Positions 8,098-15,960 of a stretch of DNA of 64,000 nt are shown in pieces. A model generated the notes under the pieces. The model was not told the DNA's origin, did no database searches, and saw only the letters and a program-made list of their open reading frames with translations. The position numbers and the translations under genes are program-made. The DNA comes from an uncultured Lachnospiraceae bacterium (GTDB lineage: Bacteria; Bacillota; Clostridia; Lachnospirales; Lachnospiraceae), in NCBI GenBank assembly GCA_910585345.1, contig CAJUDS010000010.1:39796-103795 (forward strand). The letters run 5' to 3'. Positions within the stretch are counted from its first letter, which is position 1, and each line of letters opens with the position of its first letter.

Positions 8098-9177
8098 CTA
8101 TTCTATCGTAATCTCCTCAAACTTCTCCGCCGCGCCTGTCATCATATCTGCCGGAATCTCCAGGCCGATCTTCTCCGCCGCTGCAGTATTTACATAAAAG
8201 CTGGCCTCTGTAATGACTTCATACGGCAGATCAGCGGCTTTTGCCTCACCCTTTAATACCTTAGCCGCCATCGCGCCTGTCTGTCTGCCGAGCTCCACAT
8301 AGTCAAGTCCCATGGAAGCCACACAACCGTTCTTTACCTGCTCCACCTCGGAGCCAAACACCGGAATGCCCGCTTTCCCGGCTTCATCCAAGACGGTCTG
8401 CAGTGCGGATACGACGGTATTGTCCGTCAAATTCGTAATGCAATCAACCTTACCCGCCATATCGGCAGCCGCCATGGGTACATCCGCAATCGTATTGATC
8501 CCTGTCTCTACAATTTCAAATCCATATGCGCCGGCGCCGGCCTTGTACTGTGCAATGGTGCTGACGGAATTGGCCTCGCTTGTCGTATAGATAATCCCGA
8601 TCTTTTTGGCATCCGGCAATATCTCGCGGATCATCTCAAGCTGTGCCGTCACAGGAAGCGCGTCGCTGGTACCTGTGATATTACCCACGCTGATCCCGTC
8701 CGCATTGGCAAGACCCGCCCCTACCGGATCGGACACTGCCGTATAGATCACGGGTATATCGGTACTCATACAGGAATTATATGCGCTCATAGCCGTCGGC
8801 GTCGCAATCGCACAGATCAGATCTACCTTCTGCGACACATAGGAATCGGCAATCGTACTGGCTGTCCCCATATCCGCCTGTGCGTTGTCAAACAATACCG
8901 TCAGGTTTTTTCCCTCCTCAATACCTGCCTCTGCCAGACCCTGTAAAAAACCTTCCCGGCAATTATCCAGGGAGCCATGCTCCGCAAACTGGGATATGCC
9001 AATGGTATAGGAAACATTCTCTGCCTCTTCGCCCTCTCCCGTCCGCACTGCGTTATCCTGCCCGCCGCTCTCCGAAAACGCCGCCGCGTCATCCGCTGTC
9101 TGCGCTGTCTGGCTGCCGCAGGCTGCCAGTAATACAACCGCCGCTGTTGTCATAATAGATACGATTTTTCTTTTCAT
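8098..9177 (-). CDS. trpX: TrpX-like substrate-binding lipoprotein
   Basis: A 359-residue secreted lipoprotein; the signal peptide ends in LLAAC with Cys20 as the lipidated residue, followed by an acidic Ser/Asp/Glu-rich linker. The mature domain from YTIGISQFAEHGSLD is of the ABC_sub_bind family (PF04392). AAAGGAG precedes the ATG at 9177. First gene of the operon and directly downstream of the T-box, so its expression should rise when tRNA-Trp is uncharged. Tryptophan (or a precursor) as ligand is inferred from the leader, not from the protein. Confidence 0.86.
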   Translation of the reverse strand: MKRKIVSIMTTAAVVLLAACGSQTAQTADDAAAFSESGGQDNAVRTGEGEEAENVSYTIGISQFAEHGSLDNCREGFLQGLAEAGIEEGKNLTVLFDNAQADMGTASTIADSYVSQKVDLICAIATPTAMSAYNSCMSTDIPVIYTAVSDPVGAGLANADGISVGNITGTSDALPVTAQLEMIREILPDAKKIGIIYTTSEANSVSTIAQYKAGAGAYGFEIVETGINTIADVPMAAADMAGKVDCITNLTDNTVVSALQTVLDEAGKAGIPVFGSEVEQVKNGCVASMGLDYVELGRQTGAMAAKVLKGEAKAADLPYEVITEASFYVNTAAAEKIGLEIPADMMTGAAEKFEEITIE

Positions 9178-9271
9178 AATTTTTTCTCCTTTTCCGCCTG
9201 TGGGAAAATAAAAGGGCATTTCGTACGCGGGCCGCCTTAGCGGCATACTTCCTCTGCATGGGGCTGCGCAT

Positions 9272-9540
9272 AAAAAAACGCCCCAAGCAAATGCTTGAGG
9301 CGCTAATTATCCATTATCGCGGTACCACTCAAATTGGTCTGTAAAAGACCCACTCATTTCATGTACTTCATACATGCCGCATGGATAACGGGTACGGTTC
9401 CCGGCGGCGCCTACTGATATCTGAATTGTTCTGATCGTTCGGACCGCCCTCGAAAGTCCATTCAGCAAACTTCCCCTTACCGCAATTCCACCATCTGCGG
9501 CTCTCTGTAATCGTTTCCGTAAGCCTACTTCTCTTTCTCA
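9272..9540 (-). promoter_or_regulatory. T-box riboswitch, predicted tRNA-Trp specific
   Basis: On the minus strand the leader has an AGAGAG bulge region, the distal GATGGTGG loop, the antiterminator box TGGTACCGCG (complement of 9318-9327) and a terminator stem CGCCTCAAGC / GCTTGGGGCG followed by seven T. The specifier-loop strand reads GAA-TGG-A just before the CTTTC that pairs with GAAAG at the base of Stem I, so the specifier is most likely UGG (9460-9458), tryptophan. The base after UGG in the T-box is U, which can pair with an A or G discriminator. It controls trpXYZ. Confidence 0.92.
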
Positions 9541-9566
9541 CAGGTTTTTATTTTTATTATGCGTTT

Positions 9567-9595
9567 ACTTTACTCCAATTGCCTTTACGTGTCAA
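9567..9595 (-). promoter_or_regulatory. Promoter of the T-box/trpXYZ operon
   Basis: Perfect TTGACA (complement of 9590-9595), 17-nt spacer and TAAAGT (complement of 9567-9572), immediately upstream of Stem I of the T-box. Confidence 0.8.
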
Positions 9596-9674
9596 GCGTT
9601 TTTTTCATTTGTTCACGGAACCTAATTTTTTGTTAACTGGCACAAATATATTGCGGAGTGTTCCATTGCGAAGG

Positions 9675-9821
9675 ATATTAGAAACTCTTAGTGTTCTGTC
9701 CTCTGCCAGCAGTTTCCGGACACGGATGTCCGGAAAAGGCTACCCGCGCCCAGACGGCGCGTAGAGGCCGTCTGCGTCAAATATTTCGCAGCCTTTCGAG
9801 GACACTTAGAGTTTCTTATAT
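9675..9821 (+). repeat. Palindromic structured element, copy A
   Basis: A 147-nt palindromic unit. The outer arms (9675-9703 and 9798-9821) pair over about 24 bp; inside are a perfect 10-bp hairpin (TTTCCGGACA / TGTCCGGAAA, 9713-9736) and a second hairpin built on CGCGCC / GGCGCG, followed by GGCCGTCTGCGT. The core matches copies B-E elsewhere in the window, while the outer arms have a different sequence that still pairs. It lies in the 711-nt gap between flagellin and trpX, which otherwise holds the T-box and its promoter. Confidence 0.85.
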
Positions 9822-9888
9822 CTGTAACCTGGAACACGAATCAATTATTTGTGCACAAAAACAAAAAATTGATTTTCGTATCATTCCC

Positions 9889-10653
9889 TCAATGGAGCAT
9901 AATGTTAGGCAGCGACTGAGCCGCTTCCTGTTCTCTCTCTTTTTTAAACATGGCAATCCGAACTGCCTGCAGATTTTCATTTTTCTTCAACTCGGAAGAC
10001 GCCTTGGCCATATCCAGATCTTCGATACGGCTCTGAGAAGCAGTCAGATTTTCATAAGCAATCTGGTTGACACGCTCCCTGGCGGCCAGTCCGTTTGCCT
10101 GTGCGCCAAGCGTACTCCTGTCTCCACTGACTTTTTTTATGGCATCGTCAATCATATCCAGATTTACTCTGCCGCTTGTCACATCAAAACCCGCTATCCC
10201 GATCGCATCCAGTCTGGCGCTTTCCAGCTTAATCTCGCTGCCCTTTCCCGTGGGATTGCTTGCTATTTCCATTGTGGCATAGCTTCCGTCCATCAGTTTC
10301 ATCTGATTATACACAGTGTTTTTCGCAGACTCATCAATTCCCGCCATCTGCTGGCTGATCTCATCCTGCAAAATCTGTCTGTCCTCCGTGCTGTTCGTTC
10401 CGTTCATGGCCCGCACCGCCAACTCCCTGATCCGCTGCAGTCTGTCCACAATACTATTATATGCGCCGTCTGCGATTTTGGTGACGCCGATGCCGTCCCT
10501 GATATTATTCGTCGCCACATTTGTGCCGTTCGCAGTCGCTTTCAGTTTATTGACGATCGCCATACCCGATGCGTCGTCCGCCGCCTTACGAATCCGTTTG
10601 CCGCTTGCGATCCGCCCGTAATCCGTAACTGAATGAATCTTTGTAATCCTCAT
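9889..10653 (-). CDS. Short flagellin
   Basis: A 254-residue protein with both conserved flagellin ends: N-terminal D0/D1 including SGKRIRKAADDASGMAI, TNNIRDGIGVTKIADGA and RIRELAVRAMNGTN, and a C-terminal D1/D0 with GAQANGLAARERVNQIAYEN and SRIEDLDMAKASSEL. The variable surface domain is nearly absent. No other flagellar gene is near, so it may serve a flagellum encoded elsewhere or be an orphan. The start ATG at 10653 has only a weak ribosome-binding site. Its downstream side carries an AATCAATT / AATTGATT inverted repeat (9839-9874). Confidence 0.88.
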   Translation of the reverse strand: MRITKIHSVTDYGRIASGKRIRKAADDASGMAIVNKLKATANGTNVATNNIRDGIGVTKIADGAYNSIVDRLQRIRELAVRAMNGTNSTEDRQILQDEISQQMAGIDESAKNTVYNQMKLMDGSYATMEIASNPTGKGSEIKLESARLDAIGIAGFDVTSGRVNLDMIDDAIKKVSGDRSTLGAQANGLAARERVNQIAYENLTASQSRIEDLDMAKASSELKKNENLQAVRIAMFKKEREQEAAQSLPNIMLH

Positions 10654-10821
10654 ATAACCACCCTTTCCGCAATACTGCCATCGATGGCCTGCAGCCATAT
10701 TCTGTAATACAATAGCTGTTCTCAATATTTACCAGTTTTATAGTTTTATTGTAATCCATCCAACCCCCAAAATGCAAGAGTAAGACGAAAATACTTTGCT
10801 TTTTGAATTGATCCGTCAAAA

Positions 10822-10864
10822 CGATACTGCCGGGATTCTGCACAAACAGAGCATTCACACACCG
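10822..10864 (+). repeat. Short dispersed repeat, copy 1
   Basis: About 43 nt ending in ACAGAGCATTCACACACCG recur with small changes at 55152-55194. It lies in the 326-nt space between flagellin and the AGCS symporter, which otherwise shows only the promoter at 10915. Function unknown. Confidence 0.55.
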
Positions 10865-10914
10865 GTCGGAAACAGATTCTCTAAAAAATAGGGAGCTGCA
10901 AATCATATCTGTCA

Positions 10915-10943
10915 TTGTAATCTCTATCGAAATATTTTATAAT
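10915..10943 (+). promoter_or_regulatory. Promoter for AGCS symporter
   Basis: TTGTAA at 10915-10920, a 17-nt spacer and a consensus TATAAT at 10938-10943, 37 nt before the chosen start. Confidence 0.75.
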
Positions 10944-10979
10944 AACAGTACAATTGCAAACATGAGAGGAACGGTATCC

Positions 10980-12512
10980 ATGGAACAATTTTTTTCGGCA
11001 ATTAACAATGTATTTGACTTTGTGACTCCCGTTTCCGACTTTTTTTGGGATTTTCCGACTAATTTCAGCTGGTACGCGGATCTTCCCATTCTCGGAAATT
11101 TTTCACTGGCTATCATCCTTCTGGTAGGCTCCGGCATTTTCTTTACCCTGAAAACCGGATTCATCCAGATCACCCATTTCGGAACGGGGATCCGGCTGCT
11201 GACACAACAGAAAAAGGAAAAGATCGGCCTTTCCTCCCTGACCGCCTTCCTGCTCAGCTCCGCTATGCGGGTAGGGCCCGGGAATATACTGGGCGTCACC
11301 GGCGCCATTGCCGCAGGAGGGCCCGGCGCACTGTTTTGGATGTGGATCTCCGCTTTTTTCGGCATGGCCACAGCCTATACGGAAGCGGTTCTGTCACAGA
11401 TCTTTAAAAAAAGAAAAGAGGATGAGTTTGTCGGCGGTCTTCCCTTTTACGGAAAAAAACTGCTCGGCGATAAGGCATGGGCGGGCGTATTTCTCTCTGT
11501 AATGTTCATCGTCTATTCTATGTGCTGTCTGCCGGCACAGGGCTTTAACGTCGTTTCCTCCATCGGGCAGATGGGCGAAATACTCACCGGCGGCTCAATA
11601 GATACCGCTTCGCTGTTTTATATTGCCACAGCCGTGCTTTTGATCATTCTAACCGCGTACATCGCCTTCGGCGGTATCAAAAAAGTCACAAAGGTAACCG
11701 ACGCTACCGTACCTGTAATGGCAGTCGTCTATATTCTGACTGTACTCGTGCTGATCGTCATGAATCCCGGACGGCTTGCCTATTTCTTCCGGGCGGTATT
11801 CGGCGGCGCTTTCACACCGCAGGCGGTATTTGGCGGCGCCTTCGGCACCGTACTAGCCCAGGGTATCAAACGGGGGCTGATGTCCAACGAAGCGGGACAG
11901 GGCACCATTACCATGGCTGCCGGCGCCGCCAGTACCCAGCATCCCTGTGAACAAGGCTTTGTACAGGCGGTCGGCGTGTTTCTGGACACCATTGTCATCT
12001 GCACACTGACAGGTTTCGTCGTTGTCATGGCGCATTTGTGGGACGGCGCGGAAAGCGAAGCCTGGCTGGCCATGGACCGTCTGCCGAAATTCCTTGCTTC
12101 CGCACAGGAACTGACGCCAGGCACCGCCATGAATGCCGTAATTGCCTTCCTGATCTGTTTCTGCTTCTGCCTGTTTGCCTTTACCTGCCTGATCGGCATG
12201 ATCAGCTTTGCAGAAATCGCCGCCAACCGGATCAGCTCCAAAAAGACCTTTGTCAACGCCATCCGCTGTCTCGGCATCTGTATCACTGCCTTCGGCATTG
12301 CCTGCTCGATGGCGGGACTTGACCTTGGCAATCTCTGGGCAATCTCGGATTTGGGAAATATTCTGATCGTATTTGCCAATGTACCGCTTCTCTATCTCGG
12401 CGCGGGCTATGTCTTCCGCGCAACGCAGCATTATAAGAAAAGCGGCGGCGGCAAATTTAACTCTGACATCATTAACGCTCCCTGTGAATATTGGGATGAA
12501 AAGAACAGATAA
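10980..12512 (+). CDS. Alanine/glycine:cation symporter (AGCS family)
   Basis: A 510-residue inner-membrane protein with about 10-11 hydrophobic segments, taking up small neutral amino acids with Na+ or H+. Family signatures visible include PILGNFSLAIILLVGSGIFF, SSAMRVGPGNILGVTGAIAA (the conserved GxGNIxGV substrate/cation region) and GLMSNEAGQGT. GAGAGGA lies 9 nt before the ATG at 10980; an ATG at 10962 contains that motif downstream of itself and is less likely. The PHP gene follows at once. Confidence 0.93.
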   Translation: MEQFFSAINNVFDFVTPVSDFFWDFPTNFSWYADLPILGNFSLAIILLVGSGIFFTLKTGFIQITHFGTGIRLLTQQKKEKIGLSSLTAFLLSSAMRVGPGNILGVTGAIAAGGPGALFWMWISAFFGMATAYTEAVLSQIFKKRKEDEFVGGLPFYGKKLLGDKAWAGVFLSVMFIVYSMCCLPAQGFNVVSSIGQMGEILTGGSIDTASLFYIATAVLLIILTAYIAFGGIKKVTKVTDATVPVMAVVYILTVLVLIVMNPGRLAYFFRAVFGGAFTPQAVFGGAFGTVLAQGIKRGLMSNEAGQGTITMAAGAASTQHPCEQGFVQAVGVFLDTIVICTLTGFVVVMAHLWDGAESEAWLAMDRLPKFLASAQELTPGTAMNAVIAFLICFCFCLFAFTCLIGMISFAEIAANRISSKKTFVNAIRCLGICITAFGIACSMAGLDLGNLWAISDLGNILIVFANVPLLYLGAGYVFRATQHYKKSGGGKFNSDIINAPCEYWDEKNR

Positions 12513-12519
12513 TAAAAAT

Positions 12520-13329
12520 ATGAAAATAGATATGCATTGTCACACAAAAGAGGGCTCACTGGACGGAAAAATCCCCATTGCCCAATATATTGACCTTCTG
12601 AAAGAATACGGTATTCATGGTATGCTCGTGTCCGACCATAACTCTTACAACGGATACCGTTACTGGAACAGTCATAAAGAGGAGATGCCTTCCGATTTTG
12701 TGGTGCTGAAAGGGATCGAATATGACACCATTGATGCAGGGCACATTCTTGTAATCCTGCCTACCGGTGTGAAAGTGCCCCTGTTGGAACTGCGGGGGCT
12801 GCCTGTCAGTCTTCTGATCGATATCGTACACAGGCACGGCGGTATTCTCGGACCAGCACACCCCTGCGGAGAGAAATTCTTAAGTCTCACCAACAATCGG
12901 AAATTCCGTAAACAGAAATCCGTGCTGGAACGGTTTGATTTTGTGGAAACCTTTAATTCCTGCGAACCGGAAAGCAGCAATGAGGGCGCCAGACTGCTGG
13001 CTGAGGCTTACGGAAAACCCGGCTTTGGCGGCAGCGACTCCCACCGTCCAAACTGTGTAGGCACTGCCTATACCTGTTTTGACGAAGAAATCCGCACGGA
13101 AACCGACCTGATCAACTATATCCTTTCCGGCAGCCCTACTTCCACGGGCGGATATTATTATCATGGGACAACCCGTGAAAAAATCGGCAAAATGAACCAG
13201 CTGCTGGTGTTTTCTTTCTGGTTTTACAACAAAGGCTCCGGACTGCTGCGCAAACACAAACGGACTGCCGCTCTGCGGTCCGACGACGAACATACGCTGC
13301 AGAAGTATGAGGAAAGCCGTTACTGCTGA
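12520..13329 (+). CDS. PHP-domain phosphoesterase
   Basis: A 269-residue protein beginning MKIDMHCHTK, the first metal motif of the PHP (polymerase and histidinol phosphatase) fold, followed by VSDHNSYNGY, KGIEYDT, GPAHPCGE and GGSDSHRPNCVG, which together supply the expected His/Asp/Glu metal ligands. Such stand-alone PHP proteins hydrolyse phosphate esters of nucleotides or sugars; the substrate is not evident. Start at 12520, 7 nt after the AGCS stop; an in-frame ATG at 12496 overlapping AGCS is possible. Likely co-transcribed with the symporter. Confidence 0.85.
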   Translation: MKIDMHCHTKEGSLDGKIPIAQYIDLLKEYGIHGMLVSDHNSYNGYRYWNSHKEEMPSDFVVLKGIEYDTIDAGHILVILPTGVKVPLLELRGLPVSLLIDIVHRHGGILGPAHPCGEKFLSLTNNRKFRKQKSVLERFDFVETFNSCEPESSNEGARLLAEAYGKPGFGGSDSHRPNCVGTAYTCFDEEIRTETDLINYILSGSPTSTGGYYYHGTTREKIGKMNQLLVFSFWFYNKGSGLLRKHKRTAALRSDDEHTLQKYEESRYC

Positions 13330-13332
13330 AGC

Positions 13333-13363
13333 CTCTGCCGTACATCCCGTCTGTATGGCAGAG
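13333..13363. terminator. Hairpin between convergent genes
   Basis: An 11-bp stem with one mismatch (13333-13343 with 13353-13363) lies between the stops of two convergent genes. Neither side has a T-run, so termination is only probable. Confidence 0.4.
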
Positions 13364-13371
13364 CGGGCAGA

Positions 13372-14205
13372 TCAGTCGGCCTTTTCGCCGTGTATCTCGT
13401 TTCGATACTCTTTTTCATGTGCTTTGGCCGCCTCTTTGAGCTCTTCCAACGCATTTTTAAACCGGGCGGAAATCATACCGGGGTTGTCCAGCAAAAGCTG
13501 TCTTTTATAAAAGTCATGGAGAAGTTTCAGCTGTCTGCGTCTGTCATGCATCACCCTGAACTTCATATGCAGTTCATGCCGTTCCTCCGACGCCGCCTGC
13601 CCAGCAACAGCAATCAGTACGTCCATACGCTTCTGCAGACGCTCCATTTCCTGCTTGACGCCTTCCAGTCTGGCCAGCACATCACGCATATCCAGTGCAG
13701 CCTTAAACGAGAGGGAAAAATCCGCCGACACATAAGCCGTCAGTATAATCGTCACCACAGCCAGCAGGCCGCCGGGCAGCATTCCGGCAAACTGCGCAAT
13801 CGGTTTATGGATTCCTTTTGTCATCAGCACCGTAAAAAAACCCCACGCTATTGTAGAGCTAAGACAGATCTGTCCTTCAAAATTCATAAACTTTCCTGTA
13901 TAATCCCAGTATCGCACCCGAAACAGCATTTCCGTCACAGTACCCACAATATATTCCAACGCCGTCGCCCCAAGACAGCCTGCCAGATAAGTCAGCGCGA
14001 TATTATCCTGGAACGGCGCGGAAACGACCAGCATCATTACGGCGCCGCCGCCATAAATAGGCAGAAACGGCCCCCGCATAAATCCTCTGTTTACCCAGCG
14101 GCCTGACTTGGCGGACACATAGACAGACTCAAAGCACCATCCCAAAAAACTATAGACATAAAAAAAGAACAGCCATTTATACATAAATTTCCACCCTGAT
14201 GCCAT
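13372..14205 (-). CDS. PF06541 membrane protein (putative ABC transporter permease)
   Basis: A 277-residue protein whose N-terminal ~170 residues have five or so membrane segments with family signatures FLGWCFESVYVS, NRGFMRGPFLPIYGGGA and VTEMLFRVRYWDYTGKFMNF, and whose last ~100 residues form a charged, helical, probably coiled-coil cytosolic tail. Members are called ABC permeases in databases, but no ATPase is linked and the role is unknown. GGAAAG precedes the ATG at 14205, overlapping ylmH by 29 nt. It is the last gene of the long leftward block. Confidence 0.8.
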   Translation of the reverse strand: MASGWKFMYKWLFFFYVYSFLGWCFESVYVSAKSGRWVNRGFMRGPFLPIYGGGAVMMLVVSAPFQDNIALTYLAGCLGATALEYIVGTVTEMLFRVRYWDYTGKFMNFEGQICLSSTIAWGFFTVLMTKGIHKPIAQFAGMLPGGLLAVVTIILTAYVSADFSLSFKAALDMRDVLARLEGVKQEMERLQKRMDVLIAVAGQAASEERHELHMKFRVMHDRRRQLKLLHDFYKRQLLLDNPGMISARFKNALEELKEAAKAHEKEYRNEIHGEKAD

Positions 14206-14947
14206 GCTTTCCTTTTCTTGTGGTGTGTGTAACGCCATGGTAAATGAATTTCCCATAGCCGCGTACCGAAACGACGTCGCCTGCTTTCAGGAGCGCGCTG
14301 TTATTTTCCTGCTGCCGCCCGTTTACAAATACCTTTCCCGACCGGAACAGGAGCAGGCTTTTTTCCCTGGACAGACTGCAGACCCTGGCAATCACGGCAT
14401 CCAGCCGCTCCGACGCCGTCTGATAAGTCCGTTCTTCCAGCTTGGGAGCCAGATTTTCCGCCTGGCCCTGAAACGGACTGACAGAAACATCCGTATGCCG
14501 CACCCGGATAAGATGTTCTGTCATGTAAGGCGCAATTGCCTCCGTACAATACAGGTACGCGCATTTTCCCCTCACCAAAATATCCCCTATGGCGCTTCTC
14601 GCAATTCCAAGATGCAGGCAGGCGCCCAGAAAATCCCGGTGTGTCAGATCTTCGGCAAATTTTTCCGACAGCGGGCTGATCTGCAGACACACGATCGGAA
14701 ACGCTTCCTCATAACCCAGCAGTTCTGCACTGCCAAACCGTATCATCCGCCGCTCACAGCTTTCATTCCCGCCGTAAACCGTAAACGGCACATGGGAAAC
14801 TGTGCCCTGCATCTCATAAAAAGCGCTCAGTTCCGCTATGCCGAGAAAGCCGGTAAAACAGTATACATTCTGCATATAACACTTTTCCGCCAGCTCCCGG
14901 AGCCGTTTCTTTAACTGTTGTAGTTCTTTTTCCGTATCCGCTGCCAT
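14177..14947 (-). CDS. ylmH: YlmH-type S4-domain RNA-binding protein
   Basis: A 256-residue protein of the length of B. subtilis YlmH. The middle region has THRDFLGACLHLGIARSAIG and GDILV, typical of the family, and the C-terminus is an S4 RNA-binding domain (RLDAVIARVCSLSREKS, then LFRSGKVFVNGR and GDVVSVRGYGKF). YlmH binds ribosomes and has been linked to rescue of stalled large subunits. It is normally found beside division genes; here it follows two CobW-type genes. A longer start to 14995 lacks ribosome-binding support. Confidence 0.88.
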   Translation of the reverse strand: MAADTEKELQQLKKRLRELAEKCYMQNVYCFTGFLGIAELSAFYEMQGTVSHVPFTVYGGNESCERRMIRFGSAELLGYEEAFPIVCLQISPLSEKFAEDLTHRDFLGACLHLGIARSAIGDILVRGKCAYLYCTEAIAPYMTEHLIRVRHTDVSVSPFQGQAENLAPKLEERTYQTASERLDAVIARVCSLSREKSLLLFRSGKVFVNGRQQENNSALLKAGDVVSVRGYGKFIYHGVTHTTRKGKHGIRVEIYV

Positions 14948-14978
14948 ACTATCTACTTCCTGCCAATTAGATGCACAA

Positions 14979-15911
14979 TTATGATGAAAAATCAATCACC
15001 TGTTTTTTCGGCGCTTTCGTTGGTTCTACACAGACAGCATGGAGGACGGGCCCTTCGCCCCCGTAATCAGCCCAATACTCCCAGCTGACCGTTGCGGTGA
15101 CCTTTACCCAGTCCCTGTCATGCAGCTCCCGCGCTTTTTCGTACGCACAGGCAAACCCCAGAAAAGCCATGTCTTCCGCGCAGCATGTCATCGCCATCCT
15201 CCCCGGTACAAAATAGTCTTCGGGGAACCCCTGCGGCCTCAACACCATAGCCGTAAATACCACTTTTTTATCCGTATACCGCTCCGCATGATCCAGACAG
15301 TCCAGATACCAGACGCCATAGCCGGTATTGTCCAGTTCCAGCGTATCCTTTTTCAGATCGTAGGGAAGCTCATCCTCCATGATCGCATTCACTTCCCCGT
15401 TCGCATCCTCAAAGATAATTTCCGCTTTTTGGTTAATGGCCTTCACATTACGCTTATAGCTGCTCAGATCACGGATGCCGTCGCAACGGTTAAAAATAAT
15501 CATTTCGGAATGGCGGAGCATTTCCGCAAGCAGAGATTTCATGTTCGTATAATACATGGGAAATGTGGATGCGTCAATCGTCGTAATCTGCTGCTCAATC
15601 TTCCACTGACGCGGCAGCTTCATATTCTTAAAGTTCCACATTCCGTTGTATTCCACAATGATACGCTCCGGCTTATGCTTCTTCTCCAAGGCAAGCAGGT
15701 TTTCCGGCGTAAAATCCGCTTCTTCCTCAATCAGCTCCACGACGGTACGGCTTCTTTGCAGCAGCGTATCCCCGAACTCCACTTCCCCCTCTTCACAGAG
15801 CAGCAGCAGTGTCCTGCCTCTCGTTTGAAAATAAGGCTGCTCTAACGTATAACGGATAAATTCCGACTTCCCGCTCTCCAGAAAGCCGTTGATCATATAG
15901 ACAGGTTTCAT
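14979..15911 (-). CDS. CobW-like P-loop GTPase, divergent
   Basis: A 310-residue protein beginning MKPVYMINGFLESGKSEFI: the P-loop is GxxESGKS, as in CobW/G3E GTPases but with E in place of the usual GAGKT. IVEYNGMWN sits at the position of the CobW IIEtSG motif, and no GCxCC metal motif is seen. The C-terminal half (PQGFPEDYFVPGRMAMTCCA) may bind metal. Such divergent CobW paralogues pair with a canonical CobW gene, as here (49 nt downstream of it), suggesting a joint role in metal delivery. Precise metal unknown. Confidence 0.75.
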   Translation of the reverse strand: MKPVYMINGFLESGKSEFIRYTLEQPYFQTRGRTLLLLCEEGEVEFGDTLLQRSRTVVELIEEEADFTPENLLALEKKHKPERIIVEYNGMWNFKNMKLPRQWKIEQQITTIDASTFPMYYTNMKSLLAEMLRHSEMIIFNRCDGIRDLSSYKRNVKAINQKAEIIFEDANGEVNAIMEDELPYDLKKDTLELDNTGYGVWYLDCLDHAERYTDKKVVFTAMVLRPQGFPEDYFVPGRMAMTCCAEDMAFLGFACAYEKARELHDRDWVKVTATVSWEYWADYGGEGPVLHAVCVEPTKAPKKQVIDFSS

Positions 15912-15960
15912 ATATTCTCCCTTCCGGCAGGATAAGCAGGCGCGCTGCGCAACCACAGCC

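Noticed and set aside
15039..15845. Long rightward reading frame (268 codons) opposite the divergent CobW gene
   Set aside because: Antisense shadow of a clear gene, no ribosome-binding site and biased composition.
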